Made by a program: the position numbers and the translations under genes. A stretch of 64,000 nucleotides of DNA from Dendrolimus kikuchii (lineage: Eukaryota; Arthropoda; Insecta; Lepidoptera; Lasiocampidae). Below are positions 23,100 to 35,670 of the stretch, piece by piece. Position 1 is the stretch's first letter. Each line of letters begins with the position of its first letter. The stretch spans positions 7,459,763-7,523,762 of the forward strand of contig CM034397.1 of assembly GCA_019925095.2 (NCBI GenBank). The letters are read 5' to 3'. Under the pieces are notes generated by a model. It made no database searches and was not told the origin of the DNA. It saw nothing but the letters and a program-made list of their open reading frames with translations.

Positions 23100-23335
23100 T
23101 TAGTTAAGCCCTCTACTACACCTGTGCCATAAAGGTTTATCTAACGCACTAATAAAGACATAAAGCACGAAGTGACATTGTAAATGACGTTAAACATTAA
23201 CCGTTAAACCATATATGTTATATTTATATGAACTAATGCAGCTAATCGTTAACGTCTTATATTTTAACGCTATAAATAAGACGTATTTGGACACAGTCAT
23301 TAACACTGACATTAACGTAATTGGCGCAGGGGCAT
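23100..23335 (-). repeat. MITE-like family E copy 2 (inverted)
   Basis: The minus strand aligns with 4720-4915. The plus-strand ends are GCCCTCTACTACACCTGTGC and TTGGCGCAGGGGC, which pair partly as terminal inverted repeats. Coding capacity is absent. Confidence 0.5.
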
Positions 23336-24098
23336 AAGACTCATTAACTTTGTTAAATTAGTGAATGAAGGCTTTATACAAAAAGTTAATAAGTAAGTAG
23401 ATTTCTAGTTTCAACGAGACATGACTTCTCTATAAGGTCCTTTGTCATTGTGTCATGGCGTTCACTCACTATTCTTAAAATGTCTCCTGCAAGTTTAAAA
23501 TACATTATATTCCATTCTTCAAATAAAACAAATTAATTCATGAAAGTAAAGTTCTTTATTAAATATAAAACACAAACAAACGTTCTAGGATTATCTAAAA
23601 GGCCCCCCCCCCCCCCCCCCCGTACATTAATTATGACAAAACTCTACCGACTTATAATCTGACCTACGATGAATAAAGATCAAAATCACATCCCACATTA
23701 ATTTAAGTTGGTCTTTATCCTCTCTGTTCTTTGTCGTTTAAATTCTGACGCAATGGCGATATTAAAATAAGAATTTTCCTTTGACCGCCACAAAACAATG
23801 GATTTAATTAAAACTAAGCATTTCTATATTTTGTTGTAAGGACGGTAAACATTAGAAATGCTTAATAAAATGCTGCTTAAAAGATATTCAAACCGCAAAA
23901 ATACGAGTAAAGGTGAAAGGATTAATTTCCGTGTTTATACTTATAACAGCTTTATAGAAATAACTTGTGTTTAACGTTAATTGTAAACTAACACAACATA
24001 GGAAAATACTACTATATACCTACTAGGTATTTTTATGTAATCAATTCATTAATGTTATATGACTGTTCTACTTATAGCCCCTGAAAAATTATATTATT
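23336..24098. other. AT-rich stretch with a 19-base poly(C) tract
   Basis: 23603-23621 is an uninterrupted run of 19 C. Such a run is rare in AT-rich DNA, can form G-quadruplexes on the other strand, and is prone to length error in assembly. The rest shows nothing recognisable. Confidence 0.6.
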
Positions 24099-24355
24099 AC
24101 TAGCTTCTGCCCGCGACTTCGTCCGCGTGGAATAGTTTAAAAAAAGTAAGTTAAAAAGCCCCCAATTTTGAAACATTCTTCATTGGTTCTCCGCTCCTAT
24201 TGGTCTTAGCGTGATGATATGTAGCCTATAGCATTCCTCGATAAATGTTCTATCAAATACTAAAATTACTAGAATTTTTCAAATCAGACTAGTAGTTCCT
24301 GAGATTAGCGCGTTCAGGCAAACAAACAAACTCTTCAGCTTTGTATACATAAGTG
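24099..24355 (+). repeat. ACTAGC-family repeat, well-preserved end
   Basis: It opens ACTAGCTTCTGCCCGCGACT followed by TCGTCCGCGTGG, and later carries TTTTTCAAATCAGACTAGTA and GTTCCTGAGATTAGCGCG, ending in CAAACAAACTCTTCAGCTTT. This arrangement is frequent in lepidopteran genomes. Whether it is a LINE 3' end, a SINE or a Helitron-like end is not settled here. Confidence 0.65.
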
Positions 24356-25529
24356 TGGAAAAAGAGTACTCGTATTGACAACTACCCAGTAAAACCGTAA
24401 TTCTGAAGAGTTCTTTAACTCCGCATAACTATAGTTCCCTTCAGATCAACATGGCAATCAGGGTATGAGATCAGTCTTAATGACCTAGGGCTGCGCGACT
24501 CTGTATTAATCGCGCTTATAGATTTTGATCTCGGTCACGCTGTTGCTTGTATAATAGCTGTGTTTGTTATTTAATGATGAAAAATGGTTTTTGAGTCATG
24601 GTGTAACCCCAGCTCATGTTCAAACTTCAGTGCACATTCTTGATACATGTATTTTCTTTCTCTTTTTATGTACTAGTATGCATGTATATCCATTTCTGTC
24701 CAAATTATGACCAACTTCATGAAGATGCCGCCATGGTGTCGTCGGAATTCGTTTGCGGTGTTAAATAGACAAACGTGTACGAAATAATAAGTTTTTTGGC
24801 AAGTACGGTGAGTTGTTGACACCAACAAAATGGCAGCAATAAAATTATACTATTATCTTCAGCGGTTTCGTGTGTACGGAATATACGGGGTTTTTTTTAA
24901 CTTCGGATCCACGCACACAAGCTGTATATTGAAAAGACATCGTTGCTTCTTCACGTGTTAAAGCTAAAAAAACTTATTTAAGTACGAGAGCCAGAAACTT
25001 ATTAAAACGGAAAAATAATTTACAAATGACGCCACAGGGGATTCTACTTTTGCTTTTTATTGTTTAATACGATTGTTCTGATATCATTAAGATATCTTTC
25101 AAACGAACAAAAAGCTTAAAGTTTGTGTATAAAATGATTTGAATTTGTGTGTTAAACGTGCAAACTTATGCTAATCTTTATGCGCTATTATTTAGTAATT
25201 TAACTAAATGGACGTTAATAGAACATTGTCCTCTAATCCGCTATCTTATGCTACTTATTATAGTTTGTACTGATCCGCTTACATAACCCCTTTTAGTGGC
25301 CCCCATTTGTCTGTAAAATAATATTTTCTCCATCAGTCTTATCAAATATACATATGGGAAAGTAATGCCAAGAAACAATATCGTGACACATTTTATGAAA
25401 AAACAAAGAAGAATTTTAGTACCAACTACAGTTTTCCCCGCGGCTACCCCGCCTGTAAAACCCTAGGTAGTGACCTAGTAGTAAGTAACGTAGAGCTAAT
25501 AGGTAGTATTTTTTTTTATTTATTTTTTT
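24356..25529. other. AT-rich non-coding stretch
   Basis: No recognisable feature. Confidence 0.5.
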
Positions 25530-25718
25530 ATTGCAGGAGATCAGCAGACAGGCAGACGGCCCACTTGATGGAAAGCGATTACCATCGCTTATGGACATTT
25601 GCAACACCAAATTTGCTATAAATGCACTGCTGCTCTCTTAAGGGAGACTGGAACCTAGTCACTAATGCCGGAACACAACTCAAGATTGTTATGGCGACAT
25701 ACTTTAGACCAGTAGTAA
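25530..25718 (+). repeat. Family B, 3'-shortened copy
   Basis: TTATTGCAGGAGATCAGCAG, ACAGGCAGACGGCCCACTTG, GGGAGACTGGAACCTAGTCA and GGAACACAACTCAAGATTGT follow the family order. It stops after TTATGGCGACATACTTTAGA, lacking the last third. Confidence 0.65.
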
Positions 25719-26131
25719 CCGTAGAAGCTCTATGTTACTTACAAAAAAACTAAATTAGGTTGTGTATGTATATAATTCTTGTTATATATATTAGCTTTAC
25801 TGTTTCTTGTTCAATTCACTACAATTACAAAGAAACAAGTCCATATAGTTTAAACAGCTGCCCAGCAAAACAGAGGCGAGTCGAAGCCAACCTGATTTTA
25901 ACTAATACATTAAATGACTTGCTTCCTATGACAATGTATTTGTTAATTAATTTAAAAAACGTGATTACAGCGCGATCTCTTTAGCTAACCTCTCTATATT
26001 TTATGGAAACGACATCATGTATCGGAATAAAATGTATTCTAAGTGTTAACTCTATGTCGAGTTTCATTCATATACCTACGTTCAGTAGTTTCCAAAAAAG
26101 ATATGATTGCAGCGCCATCTTTTTCACTTTC
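25719..26131. other. AT-rich non-coding stretch
   Basis: A 74-codon open frame at 25760-25984 has no recognisable motif. Nothing else is seen. Confidence 0.45.
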
Positions 26132-26185
26132 ATATATATATATATATATATATAGTGACACAGTTATATATATATATATATATAT
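26132..26185. repeat. (TA)n microsatellite, two blocks
   Basis: TA runs at 26132-26154 and about 26165-26185 are split by GTGACACAGT, which resembles the end of an ACTAGC-family unit. Confidence 0.85.
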
Positions 26186-26394
26186 ACTAGCTGTCCCGGC
26201 AGACGTTGTTCTGCCCTGAAGAAATAAAATTAAGAACCCGATTCCAGCGCCACCTACCGGGTCCAAATTTAAGCTATCCTATCTTTCAAGTCGGATCAAA
26301 CTGCACACGGTGTGCAAATTTGATTAAAATCGGTCAAGTAGTTTAGGAGTCCATTGAGGACAAACATTGTGACACGAGATTTATATATATTAAG

Positions 26395-26425
<31 letters not shown>

Positions 26426-26665
26426 CATATATATACATATTTATATATATACTAGCTGTCCCGGCAGACGTTGTTCTGCCCTGAAGAAATAAAATTTAGA
26501 ACCCGATTGCAGCGCCACCTACCGGGTCCAAATGTAAACTATCCTATCTTTCAAGTCGGATCAAACTGCACAGGGTGTGCAAATTTCATTAAAATCGGTC
26601 AAGTAGTTTAGGAGTCCACCGCGGACAAACAACGTGACACGTAATTTATATATATTAAGATATAT
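26186..26665 (+). repeat. Tandem pair of ACTAGC-family repeats, 265-bp period
   Basis: Copies start at 26186 and 26451 with ACTAGCTGTCCCGGCAGACG. Both run through AGCGCCACCTACCGGGTCCA, CAAGTCGGATCAAACTGCAC and TAAAATCGGTCAAGTAGTTT, and end in a TATATATATTAAGATATA tail. They differ at roughly one position in twenty. A (TA)n stretch with ATATATACAT units joins them. The TA tail resembles the target preference or the tail of the element. Confidence 0.8.
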
Positions 26666-27062
26666 ATATTGTAAAATCATACTAAATGTCTCTTTTGAAA
26701 AATGATATTTTAAAGGTACCATCATCTACTTCGGCAAAATCGGAATTCTTATTGAATTTTAAACAAAAACTTAAAACTGTTGGGTTTTTACATATGAATG
26801 ACATTTGCCAAGAATGTGTACTCTGTATATTGCTACACACAATTAAACTATATAACTCAATATATCATAATAAACTAAATATAAACTATGTCTTTAGCCA
26901 ACGTACCTAAAATACTGATATTAGAACCTCCACCTACGAACTGGCAAATGGGTCTCAAATACAAGAAAATTATTGTAATAAAATGTTCCATATATACCTA
27001 TAATAGCGTCATGGTAGATAAAGTTTTGTAAACTGTCAAAGACGTCCTGGCTATAGACTAAC
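26666..27062. other. AT-rich non-coding stretch
   Basis: A 74-codon frame at 26686-26910 lacks any recognisable motif. Confidence 0.45.
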
Positions 27063-27290
27063 GTATTTGCCCGATTGGATGACTACCAACCCTGGTCTAG
27101 AGTATGCCGCCATAACAACCTTAAGTTTTATTCCGGCCTTAGTGACCACGTTCCAGTCTCCCTTAAGAGAGCGCAGCAGCGCATTTGTAGCACCTTTGGT
27201 GTTGCAAATGTCCATAGGCGATGGTAACCGCTTTAACTTGATGGAAATCAAGTCGACCGTCTACGGCTGCTGAAATCATGCAAAAAATAA
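27063..27290 (-). repeat. Family B, partial copy
   Basis: Minus-strand order: CAGCAG...GTAGACGGTCGACTTGATTT, a GTTACCATCGCCTATGGACA block, GGTCACTAAGGCCGGAATAA, and AGTATGCC near 27100. The outer third is missing. AAAAAATAAA at the plus-strand right end matches the A/T-rich border of the family. Confidence 0.6.
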
Positions 27291-28025
27291 ACCGAGGCCA
27301 AACCTGTCAAGTACAGTTGCTAGTAAAGCGAACCATATAAATTCCAGTACAACGATAAACTTGCCCATTGTCTAGAACCAACGGCACAGTTCCTTATAAC
27401 AAAAGACATACGTTCAAATATTACACAGCCTCAATTAAAACATACCCGCTTTAATGCACACACCTCCGCTCTTTGCACACAAACACCAGAAACGTTCCCT
27501 AACAACAATATATTATAACATACCCGCAATAATGCACACATATCTGCTCACTGCACACAAACACCCCAGACGTTCCCTTAACAACAATATTTTATAGCAC
27601 AATAGAAATAATTTTAGGGCCGCAAAATCCTCGGTCGCAAAATTCGGGTAATAAAATGTGTAATGACGTGACATCAAACAAATCACAGCGGAGGCTAATC
27701 TTATGACCATTAAAGCGTCTGCTTTCTTTGAGCGTATTTTAAAAGAGAGGCTTTTAGGTTTTTTTTTTATTAAATAAGATTTACGTAGATGTTCAACCTA
27801 AACGGCGGGCTATCCTAATATTATCGCTCGCAAAAATAGTTTTTAATACTCAAATTATATTTTTATATATTTATTTTTATAATCGGCAAAGAAACAGACA
27901 CATTTTATATTTACAAGCTAAGCAAGTTACGCTTTAATTTAACACACAACGGATCACTCTGGGGCCGTTTTAAGACGTCCAAACCATTGTAAATAATAAA
28001 ACTTTGTTCACGAAATTGATCATTC
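27291..28025. other. Non-coding left flank of the tandem duplication
   Basis: CCCGCNNTAATGCACACA and ACAAACACC...ACGTTCCCT occur twice (near 27447 and 27523), a local direct repeat of about 75 bp. The duplicated segment starts at 28026. No gene recognised. Confidence 0.5.
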
Positions 28026-28046
28026 CAGAAAATGAACCCGGAACTT

Positions 28047-28081
28047 ACTTCACGCCAACATAGAGGGCGTTGGCGTGAAGT
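28047..28081. repeat. 13-bp hairpin at the duplication edge
   Basis: ACTTCACGCCAAC (28047-28059) pairs with GTTGGCGTGAAGT (28069-28081). The same hairpin lies at 33772-33806 in unit 2. It is about 20 bp from the breakpoint. Confidence 0.75.
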
Positions 28082-28324
28082 ACACTTAATCAATTAGGCT
28101 ATCGAACTGCAATTATTTGTCCTATAAAAATATAATTTAGAGGTATACGCTCGTTTAAAAAATCACAAGAAAGGTAAAATCATTTCCAGTTTTATTTTAT
28201 AATTATAGCACGAAATATATAAGTACACGTAGTTAAATTAAATATTATCGTATTGTGAAGTCATGGATTTTCTATAATTAAGATATAGGTTTATAATCTA
28301 TCGTTTAATATTATGATATAAGTA

Positions 28325-28575
28325 GTTGTGATAGCGTAATAGCTAGCACACAAGTCCCATAACTCAAAGGGCGCGGGTTACAATCCTGGCCGGAACGCAT
28401 GCACCACTTAGCAGTTTTCTGTTCTGATGTGCATATTGTTACAATTATCATGTACTAACCTAGGAAAACCAAGTGATGAAACCTGCACTTCGCGATAACT
28501 GATGTGTGAAACCTGTCAAGCCACTTTGGACGAGCGTGGCGGATATACTATCCATTTCCTATCAGTATATTATGA
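28325..28575 (+). mobile_element. tRNA-derived SINE, unit 1 copy
   Basis: It starts GTTGTGATAGCGTAATAGCT, has a decayed B box (GGTTACAATCC in place of GGTTCGATCC), and carries GCATGCACCACTTAGCAG and TGGACGAGCGTGGCGG. The 3' end is shortened. The damaged B box suggests it is no longer transcribed by RNA polymerase III. Confidence 0.75.
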
Positions 28576-28679
28576 TCAGAAAAATTTCCTCCTTAAATTA
28601 TCGTGTGTTATTGTTATTATGGTATATTTATTTTACTTCTTATATATATAACAGATCTGGAATAACATGCCCTTAAGTA

Positions 28680-28874
28680 CATACATACATACATACATAC
28701 ATAACTTCACGCCAGTTCCCTTGCGGGGTAGGCACGAACAACAGAGTGCCATTTAGGCTTATTCTTACACACCTCACTTGCCTCTTTGACATTCATAACT
28801 CTTGTCATGCACACTCGTCTGTTCTTAAGGCTCCTGACATCACCTTCTGCTAGTACACGATCAATAAGTAAAGA
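28680..28874 (-). mobile_element. 5'-truncated RTE copy with 11-bp target duplication
   Basis: CATACATACA tail units lead into AACTTCACGCCAGTTCCCTT and CGGGGTAGGCACGAACAAC, as in 12180-12485. GCCCTTAAGTA flanks it at 28669-28679 and 28875-28885. Only the last ~195 bp of the LINE were copied. The same insertion is shared by unit 2, so it predates the duplication. Confidence 0.8.
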
Positions 28875-29850
28875 GCCCTTAAGTAAAGCATAACATTACT
28901 AAGTATTTAAAGAAAATTACACTTGAAGTGTATTAACGAGAAATTTATGTTATGGCTGTAATAAACTAATTATGTCAGGGACTTTATTCGTTCGGTTGTA
29001 AAATTTCATTTTCCGACACAGCAGCCTTGACATTGTGAAGGAAATTTAACATTTCCTACATTCAGGGATCTCTTGAAATGGGTTATCACAAAAACACAGT
29101 AACCACAACTGTCACGTTTAAAAGGCATTTCCAGGGGGAAAATAGAAATTAACTCTCCAACCATTCACATAAAGCTGGGCACGTATTTCGGAATCAATAC
29201 GCCTCCATCAGAATCGGGATACCACTGGCTCATTTTGAAAGTTCCCTTGAGCACGCGAGCACAACATAACGCTTCTTGCTGTTTTCGGTAGCGATGCTGT
29301 TAAAGAAACGGTGTCTGGAGGACAATCTACAAAACCGCTCTATTCATTTGAGGGTGTAAAGAACGTTAAACTTCTCGGAAAGTTATGTGGCAATTATTGC
29401 CAACTAGATGCTACTTGAAATGTGTTGCGTAGTTTAAACTTTATTAATTGTAAAACGGGTTCTGTGTTTCACTTTGATATAAAGCTTCGTGAACATTAAA
29501 TATTTTTTTTTATTCTGAAATCATTTTATGGTTGTTTAATAATAAAAGGTTCAGGACAAATTTTGCTGCATAAAGTAAATGATATTTCGTTTCTTACATT
29601 TTCACAACAAAGTCCCCTAAACTTTTTTCATTTATGAGTAGAGTTCAGCGCAGTGCAGTGTTATTTGAATGCTCTAGTGATCTACTAGTTTCCATGGAGC
29701 TAAGTAATTCCTTGGTGACTACAACACAAGCTACACAAAATTACCGGGCAACATGTTAGCTTACATGCTAGAGTGAAATCAAAGCAAACACACTTTGGCT
29801 AGCTGTTCGTTGTATAAACTTGTGCCACAGTGTAAATTATATTAGTAGTA

Positions 29851-29870
29851 TTAAATTATATATATAAATG

Positions 29871-29906
<36 letters not shown>

Positions 29907-29945
29907 AAAGTATATATATATACATATATATTTATATATATAATT
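29851..29945. repeat. (TA)n-rich microsatellite
   Basis: Mixed TATATA, TATATG and AAAGTA units. The matching block in unit 2 (35576-35670) has a different length and pattern, as expected of a fast-changing microsatellite. Confidence 0.85.
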
Positions 29946-31813
29946 TTTATAAACTATGCGCTCTAAATACCGACCCACTATTAAATATCTCCAGTAGGTT
30001 GTATGAAAAAAATCGCTATTAGTTGTTAGACTACGGGCTGTACTAGTTGAATAATTGTTAATTCTGTTTTCTTGTGTACAGTAAAGAATATTATGTTCTA
30101 AGTTATGTAAAGAAACTATGAATTGTAGACAATATAATAACGTAATAGTTAATTAACTTTAACATTAGTACAACTATAATTTTTGATAAGTAAAAAATAT
30201 TTAGCTTCAAATAATTGCAATTAAAATCTTATAACAAAATATTTTTATTTTCTAAAACAGATTAGGCAGGACGGGTTATAAGATTTTTAACTTCGGCTAG
30301 TAATCTTATTTCAGGAAAACACAGCGGATTAGTGAGCTTTATATTTCAGTAATCTTGGGAATGTTAACCTACAGGTTCTTTGACAATATTTTTCTTTACC
30401 ATTAAAACGGTGACTGTAATTAAGTTGTGAACGGAATTTGAAAATATAACCTTAGACCACATTAGCATGATTACAAAAATAGACTTGCAATATAAATAAT
30501 AATAAATAAGTACATAAATACACACATCGTAAGATATTAATCTAAATAAGTTACATTTGTCCTTAATAACGGACAACTCTGGTACCAATTCCAGATGTCC
30601 AAAACAAAAGAACTAACCAGTCATTTCTTCTGCTTTACACTTCTAAGTTTAGCTCCACCGGTGTTATTTTAGTCTGCTGTGAATTGAACCTGAAACTTAG
30701 AGATCCTTTGAACAAAGTAAACCGATACTTAGGTTACAGAGGCCGTCAAATATTTATTGTTAGAACAATTTTTTTTTTCCATCATGATAAGTTATGATAC
30801 TATAATAATATATACTGTGGCTATTTTCGTCACTCCCATGTGGAATTCTAGCTAGGCGTGATCCTCACGTACCTGGAACGTGCTCCGCTCCGTAACAACA
30901 TGTAGGAATGTTTTCCAACTAAGCAGCACAAGTGCACTCATTAAATACATTACTCAACTATTTGAGCTATGTCCGTGTTGGCTATACTATTCATTTCCTC
31001 ATTTTCATTAACGACGATTCATGATTCTCCTTTAGGGGTGCATATGACTTGTGAGGAAAAGCTACACCTGTATTTAAATGAGTTTAATTACTAGCGCTTT
31101 TGACGCGGCTCCATTTGTAAAAAATTGGATTCCGTATCTCATGACAATCCTTAGATTTTCTACATGTAATGAAAATGAATATAATTATGTATTTCAAAAT
31201 TGGATTTTACAGATTACTAATTGAAAGTCATGAGTCTACCACCACTTCCAAAGCAATTTGGTTATTCTGAAAGGATTTTAAAAATCTTGGTAAAAAAAAT
31301 TGCTTTCACCTCTATTTTTTTTCTACTCCTCTTTCAGATAAACCAGAGATGTCAGAGTCTTTGTTATTTTTTTGTATCTGTTTTTATGATATTGTCGTTT
31401 ATTATTATCGTTTTATTTATTACAAAATCTTACATTTTTTGCAAGATTTTCGGTCTTAATATTTACATTTTCTCATAACCTATTTTACTATCTATAAATA
31501 TCTACTTATGTGTATACTCGTATCTTTACACGTTTTACGCTATTTTCTTACTCTACTCTTTTACTAGTTACATTGTTTTTTATTCCATTCTTAGCACTAA
31601 TATGATATTTATTTATTTAAATACATTTTGTTCTACCTGCTTGTATATATAATATACAGGTTGTATTTTATTTATCCTTGATTCTTAAGACTTCTTACTA
31701 TATTTACGATTTTAATGCTGTATGTAGGATTTTCTCTCTATTCTCAGAATACAGGGCTTTACAAGATTTTTGTTACTTTTACACACAATTAAAATCGTTT
31801 ATTACGGCGTGGG

Positions 31814-31851
31814 CTAACAATAAAGTATGCTACCCTATACTTTATTGTTAG
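31814..31851. repeat. 15-bp hairpin
   Basis: CTAACAATAAAGTAT pairs exactly with ATACTTTATTGTTAG across an 8-nt loop. The same structure is at 37564-37601 in unit 2. Confidence 0.75.
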
Positions 31852-32021
31852 TGCACAGGTACATCGTTTTTCACGACCAAAACCAAGCATTTCTTGGGCC
31901 TATCTGTCTTACCTGGCAGAGACAGCAAAGCTAGCCATATCGCAGTATGTATATGTATCCCGCAGATTCTCTTAAAACGTGGTCGTACTACTTTAGAAGA
32001 GTCTCTTGCAGTTTATCTACT

Positions 32022-32060
32022 ACTAGCTTTTGCCCACGGCTTCGCTCGCTTTTATGTAGA
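32022..32060 (+). repeat. ACTAGC-family end fragment
   Basis: ACTAGCTTTTGCCCACGGCT then TCGCTCGC. A second one, ACTAGCTATGTCCGCGAGTT, starts at 32633. Both recur in unit 2 at 37772 and 38383. Confidence 0.5.
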
Positions 32061-33338
32061 TTTTGTCAATCAATTCAAAATTTTTCTACTGCTCGTGTAC
32101 ACTATTTACGTTTTTTTCTTTTGCTATGCTATGTCCTGGATATGAAGACTGTTGCAATAACTAGAGCTTCTAGCCGTCCGTGCTATTACTTAATATATTA
32201 TCACAGTTTTATTTTTGTATCCAGACTGCTGTGACTTATTAACGTACGATTAACGCTGTAGTTTAAACCCGTACAATTTCACAAGTTTAAAACTTTATTA
32301 ACTACTTAAATTTACATTTTGGATGTTCCTTTTAATTAGTTTTGTTTTGAAATATTGTTTAAAATGTCATATTTCGTCAAATTATGTTATAAGTATTGTT
32401 AATATTACTTCATCCAAGCAAATAGACTTGTGCCATAAAGTAATTATTAAGCAATTAATTTGCATTTTTACTCTACGAATAAAAGTTATTTAATAATTGG
32501 TTACATAATCACTAAGCCAGTTAGGGGGGTTTCCTCCGCCTAGATGACCGTTATAGGGTTGGAGATTGAGTACTGCCCCTTGGATCCTGGCTCTGCAATG
32601 AATATGCGCTCATTTTTATTTAATATTTATAAACTAGCTATGTCCGCGAGTTTGCTTGCGCGGAACTTTGGCAAAATACTTTTTGTTTAACCTTAAACAA
32701 TAGTTTCCTTCACGTGATTCTAATCATTCTTAACAGTTCTTTGACAGGCAGCCCCTAATTTTATTCAGATTTTCTCTGTTACTATGACTACAAGTTGAAC
32801 GACGTAATAACTGTAATGAAAATTTAAGATAAGCAAGTCTTTAATTTATTATAATTATATAATTTATAATTGTTAGTGAATATTCTAGTTTGCTACAAAA
32901 TAAAACAAAAATCAAAGCTAGAAATTTGTTGCCAGCTTGCTGACGTCATTACTGAAGTAGTTTGTACTGGACTTCCGCTACTATTTCGAACAATGTTGAA
33001 CGTTTCACCAGCTTTTCACATTGTTTTGGCCTTAAAATTATTTTTCAGATTGTGTATTACATAACTTAGATATTTCTTATATTTTTTGATTGATGAATAA
33101 ATAGAATTCTATGGAGTATTTAAATAAGAGAGAAATATAAAATTGCACCCCCTCTCCTATAGAACAGTAAAATTTGGTCCTTAGAAATGTTGTACTTAAT
33201 TTAAATCTAATAATATACCTGTTTTAAACCCACTCCAAGTTCGCTTTAAAATAAAATGGAATTAACAAATATTGATGATATGGGACATTTCTGCCGTCCT
33301 GAATTATATTATTTCGAACAAAGTACTGGAAAATACTC

Positions 33339-33440
33339 GGTCCCCTAAAATGAGTTAAATTTTTTAATATAGGTATATATAATATAGGTACCTATATTAA
33401 AAACCTGTATTAAAAAATTGAACTCATTTTAGGGAACCGC
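33339..33440. repeat. Inverted repeat, unit 1 version
   Basis: Arms CGGTCCCCTAAAATGAGTTA... (33339-33374) and its inverse (33403-33440). Between the arms lies a further palindrome, AATATAGGTACCTATATT. The unit 2 version at 39284-39361 keeps the arms but has only a short loop. Confidence 0.7.
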
Positions 33441-34049
33441 ACCGATGAGGTTTAATGTACTACGTACTACAGAAGGCTAGGTAAATAGCTTATTTGAAAA
33501 CTCGTTGTGGTCCATGGACAAGAACTCGCTTGGTTTACGCCGGGCTCTAATCAATACTTTACGTGTTTGAGCGAAAAGTAACTATTAAAAAAATCCTTCA
33601 TGTGTACTAAGGTACTCAAACCACTCAAGAAACTCAAATAGAAGTTAATTGGTAACTATTTACCGGTAAGTTTATTGTATTCTCGATACAACATCTTATT
33701 TTAATTAAATTTTATCCATTTTAACTCGTCTCAACGCGTCATCGCTTTAGCAGAAAATGAACCCGGAACTTACTTCACGCCAACATACAGGGCGTTGGCG
33801 TGAAGTACACTTAATCAATTAGGCTATCGAACTGCAATTATTTGTCCTATAAAAATATAATTTAGAGGTATACGCTCGTTTAAAAAATCACAAGAAAGGT
33901 AAAATCATTTCCAGTTTTATTTTATAATTATAGCACGAAATATATAAGTACACGTAGTTAAATTAAATATTATCGTATTGTGAAGTCATGGATTTTCTAT
34001 AATTAAGATATAGGTTTATAATCTATCGTTTAATATTATGATATAAGTA

Positions 34050-34300
34050 GTTGTGATAGCGTAATAGCTAGCACACAAGTCCCATAACTCAAAGGGCGCG
34101 GGTTACAATCCTGGCCGGAACGCATGCACCACTTAGCAGTTTTCTGTTCTGATGTGCATATTGTTACAATTATCATGTACTAACCTAGGAAAACCAAGTG
34201 ATGAAACCTGCACTTCGCGATAACTGATGTGTGAAACCTGTCAAGCCACTTTGGACGAGCGTGGCGGATATACTATCCATTTCCTATCAGTATATTATGA
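34050..34300 (+). mobile_element. tRNA-derived SINE, unit 2 copy
   Basis: Identical in appearance to the copy at 28325, with the same damaged B box. It was carried along by the duplication rather than inserted independently. Confidence 0.75.
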
Positions 34301-34404
34301 TCAGAAAAATTTCCTCCTTAAATTATCGTGTGTTATTGTTATTATGGTATATTTATTTTACTTCTTATATATATAACAGATCTGGAATAACATGCCCTTA
34401 AGTA

Positions 34405-34599
34405 CATACATACATACATACATACATAACTTCACGCCAGTTCCCTTGCGGGGTAGGCACGAACAACAGAGTGCCATTTAGGCTTATTCTTACACACCTC
34501 ACTTGCCTCTTTGACATTCATAACTCTTGTCATGCACACTCGTCTGTTCTTAAGGCTCCTGACATCACCTTCTGCTAGTACACGATCAATAAGTAAAGA
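34405..34599 (-). mobile_element. RTE fragment, unit 2 copy of 28680-28874
   Basis: Same truncation point, tail and GCCCTTAAGTA target duplication (34394-34404 and 34600-34610). It is a duplicated insertion. Confidence 0.8.
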
Positions 34600-35574
34600 G
34601 CCCTTAAGTAAAGCATAACATTACTAAGTATTTAAAGAAAATTACACTTGAAGTGTATTAACGAGAAATTTATGTTATGGCTGTAATAAACTAATTATGT
34701 CAGGGACTTTATTCGTTCGGTTGTAAAATTTCATTTTCCGACACAGCAGCCTTGACATTGTGAAGGAAATTTAACATTTCCTACATTCAGGGATCTCTTG
34801 AAATGGGTTATCACAAAAACACAGTAACCACAACTGTCACGTTTAAAAGGCATTTCCAGGGGGAAAATAGAAATTAACTCTCCAACCATTCACATAAAGC
34901 TGGGCACGTATTTCGGAATCAATACGCCTCCATCAGAATCGGGATACCAATGGCTCATTTTGAAAGTTCCCTTGAGCACGCGAGCACAACATAACGCTTC
35001 TTGCTGTTTTCGGTAGCGATGCTGTTAAAGAAACGGTGTCTGGAGGACAATCTACAAAACCGCTCTATTCATTTGAGGGTGTAAAGAACGTTAAACTTCT
35101 CGGAAAGTTATGTGGCAATTATTGCCAACTAGATGCTACTTGAAATGTGTTGCGTAGTTTAAACTTTATTAATTGTAAAACGGGTTCTGTGTTTCACTTT
35201 GATATAAAGCTTCGTGAACATTAATTTTTTTTTTTATTCTGAAATCATTTTATGGTTGTTTAATAATAAAAGGTTCAGGACAAATTTTGCTGCATAAAGT
35301 AAAGGATATTTCGTTTCTTACATTTTCACGACAAAGTCCCCTAAACTTTTTTCATTTATGAGTAGAGTTCAGCGCAGTGCAGTGTTATTTGAATGCTCTA
35401 GTGATCTACTAGTTTCCATGGAGCTAAGTAATTCCTTGGTGACTACAACACAAGCTATACAAAATTACCGGGCAACATGTTAGCTTACATGCTAGAGTGA
35501 AATCAAAGCAAACACACTTTGGCTAGCTGTTCGTTGTATAAATTTGTGTCACAGTGTAAATTATATTAGTAGTA

Positions 35575-35575
<1 letters not shown>

Positions 35576-35618
<43 letters not shown>

Positions 35619-35670
35619 AAAGTATATATATATATATATATATACATGTATATTTATATATATATAATTT
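35576..35670. repeat. (TA)n-rich microsatellite, unit 2
   Basis: A long uninterrupted TA run (about 35578-35608) followed by mixed units; counterpart of 29851-29945. The tyrosine/isoleucine-rich frame across it on the minus strand is an artefact. Confidence 0.85.

Larger units (their letters stand above)
28026..33750 (+). repeat. Tandem duplication, unit 1 (5725 bp)
   Basis: The unit begins CAGAAAATGAACCCGGAACT and ends CGCGTCATCGCTTTAG, directly abutting unit 2. The order of everything inside, SINE, RTE fragment, TA array, hairpins and ACTAGC motifs, is repeated in unit 2. It has about 120 bp at 29990-30110 that unit 2 lacks, and lacks the two RTE insertions of unit 2. It contains no recognisable host gene. 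Confidence 0.95.

Noticed and set aside
26132..26665. CRISPR-like or regularly spaced array
   Set aside because: Two tandem copies of a dispersed repeat with TA-rich joints, not short repeats with unique spacers.
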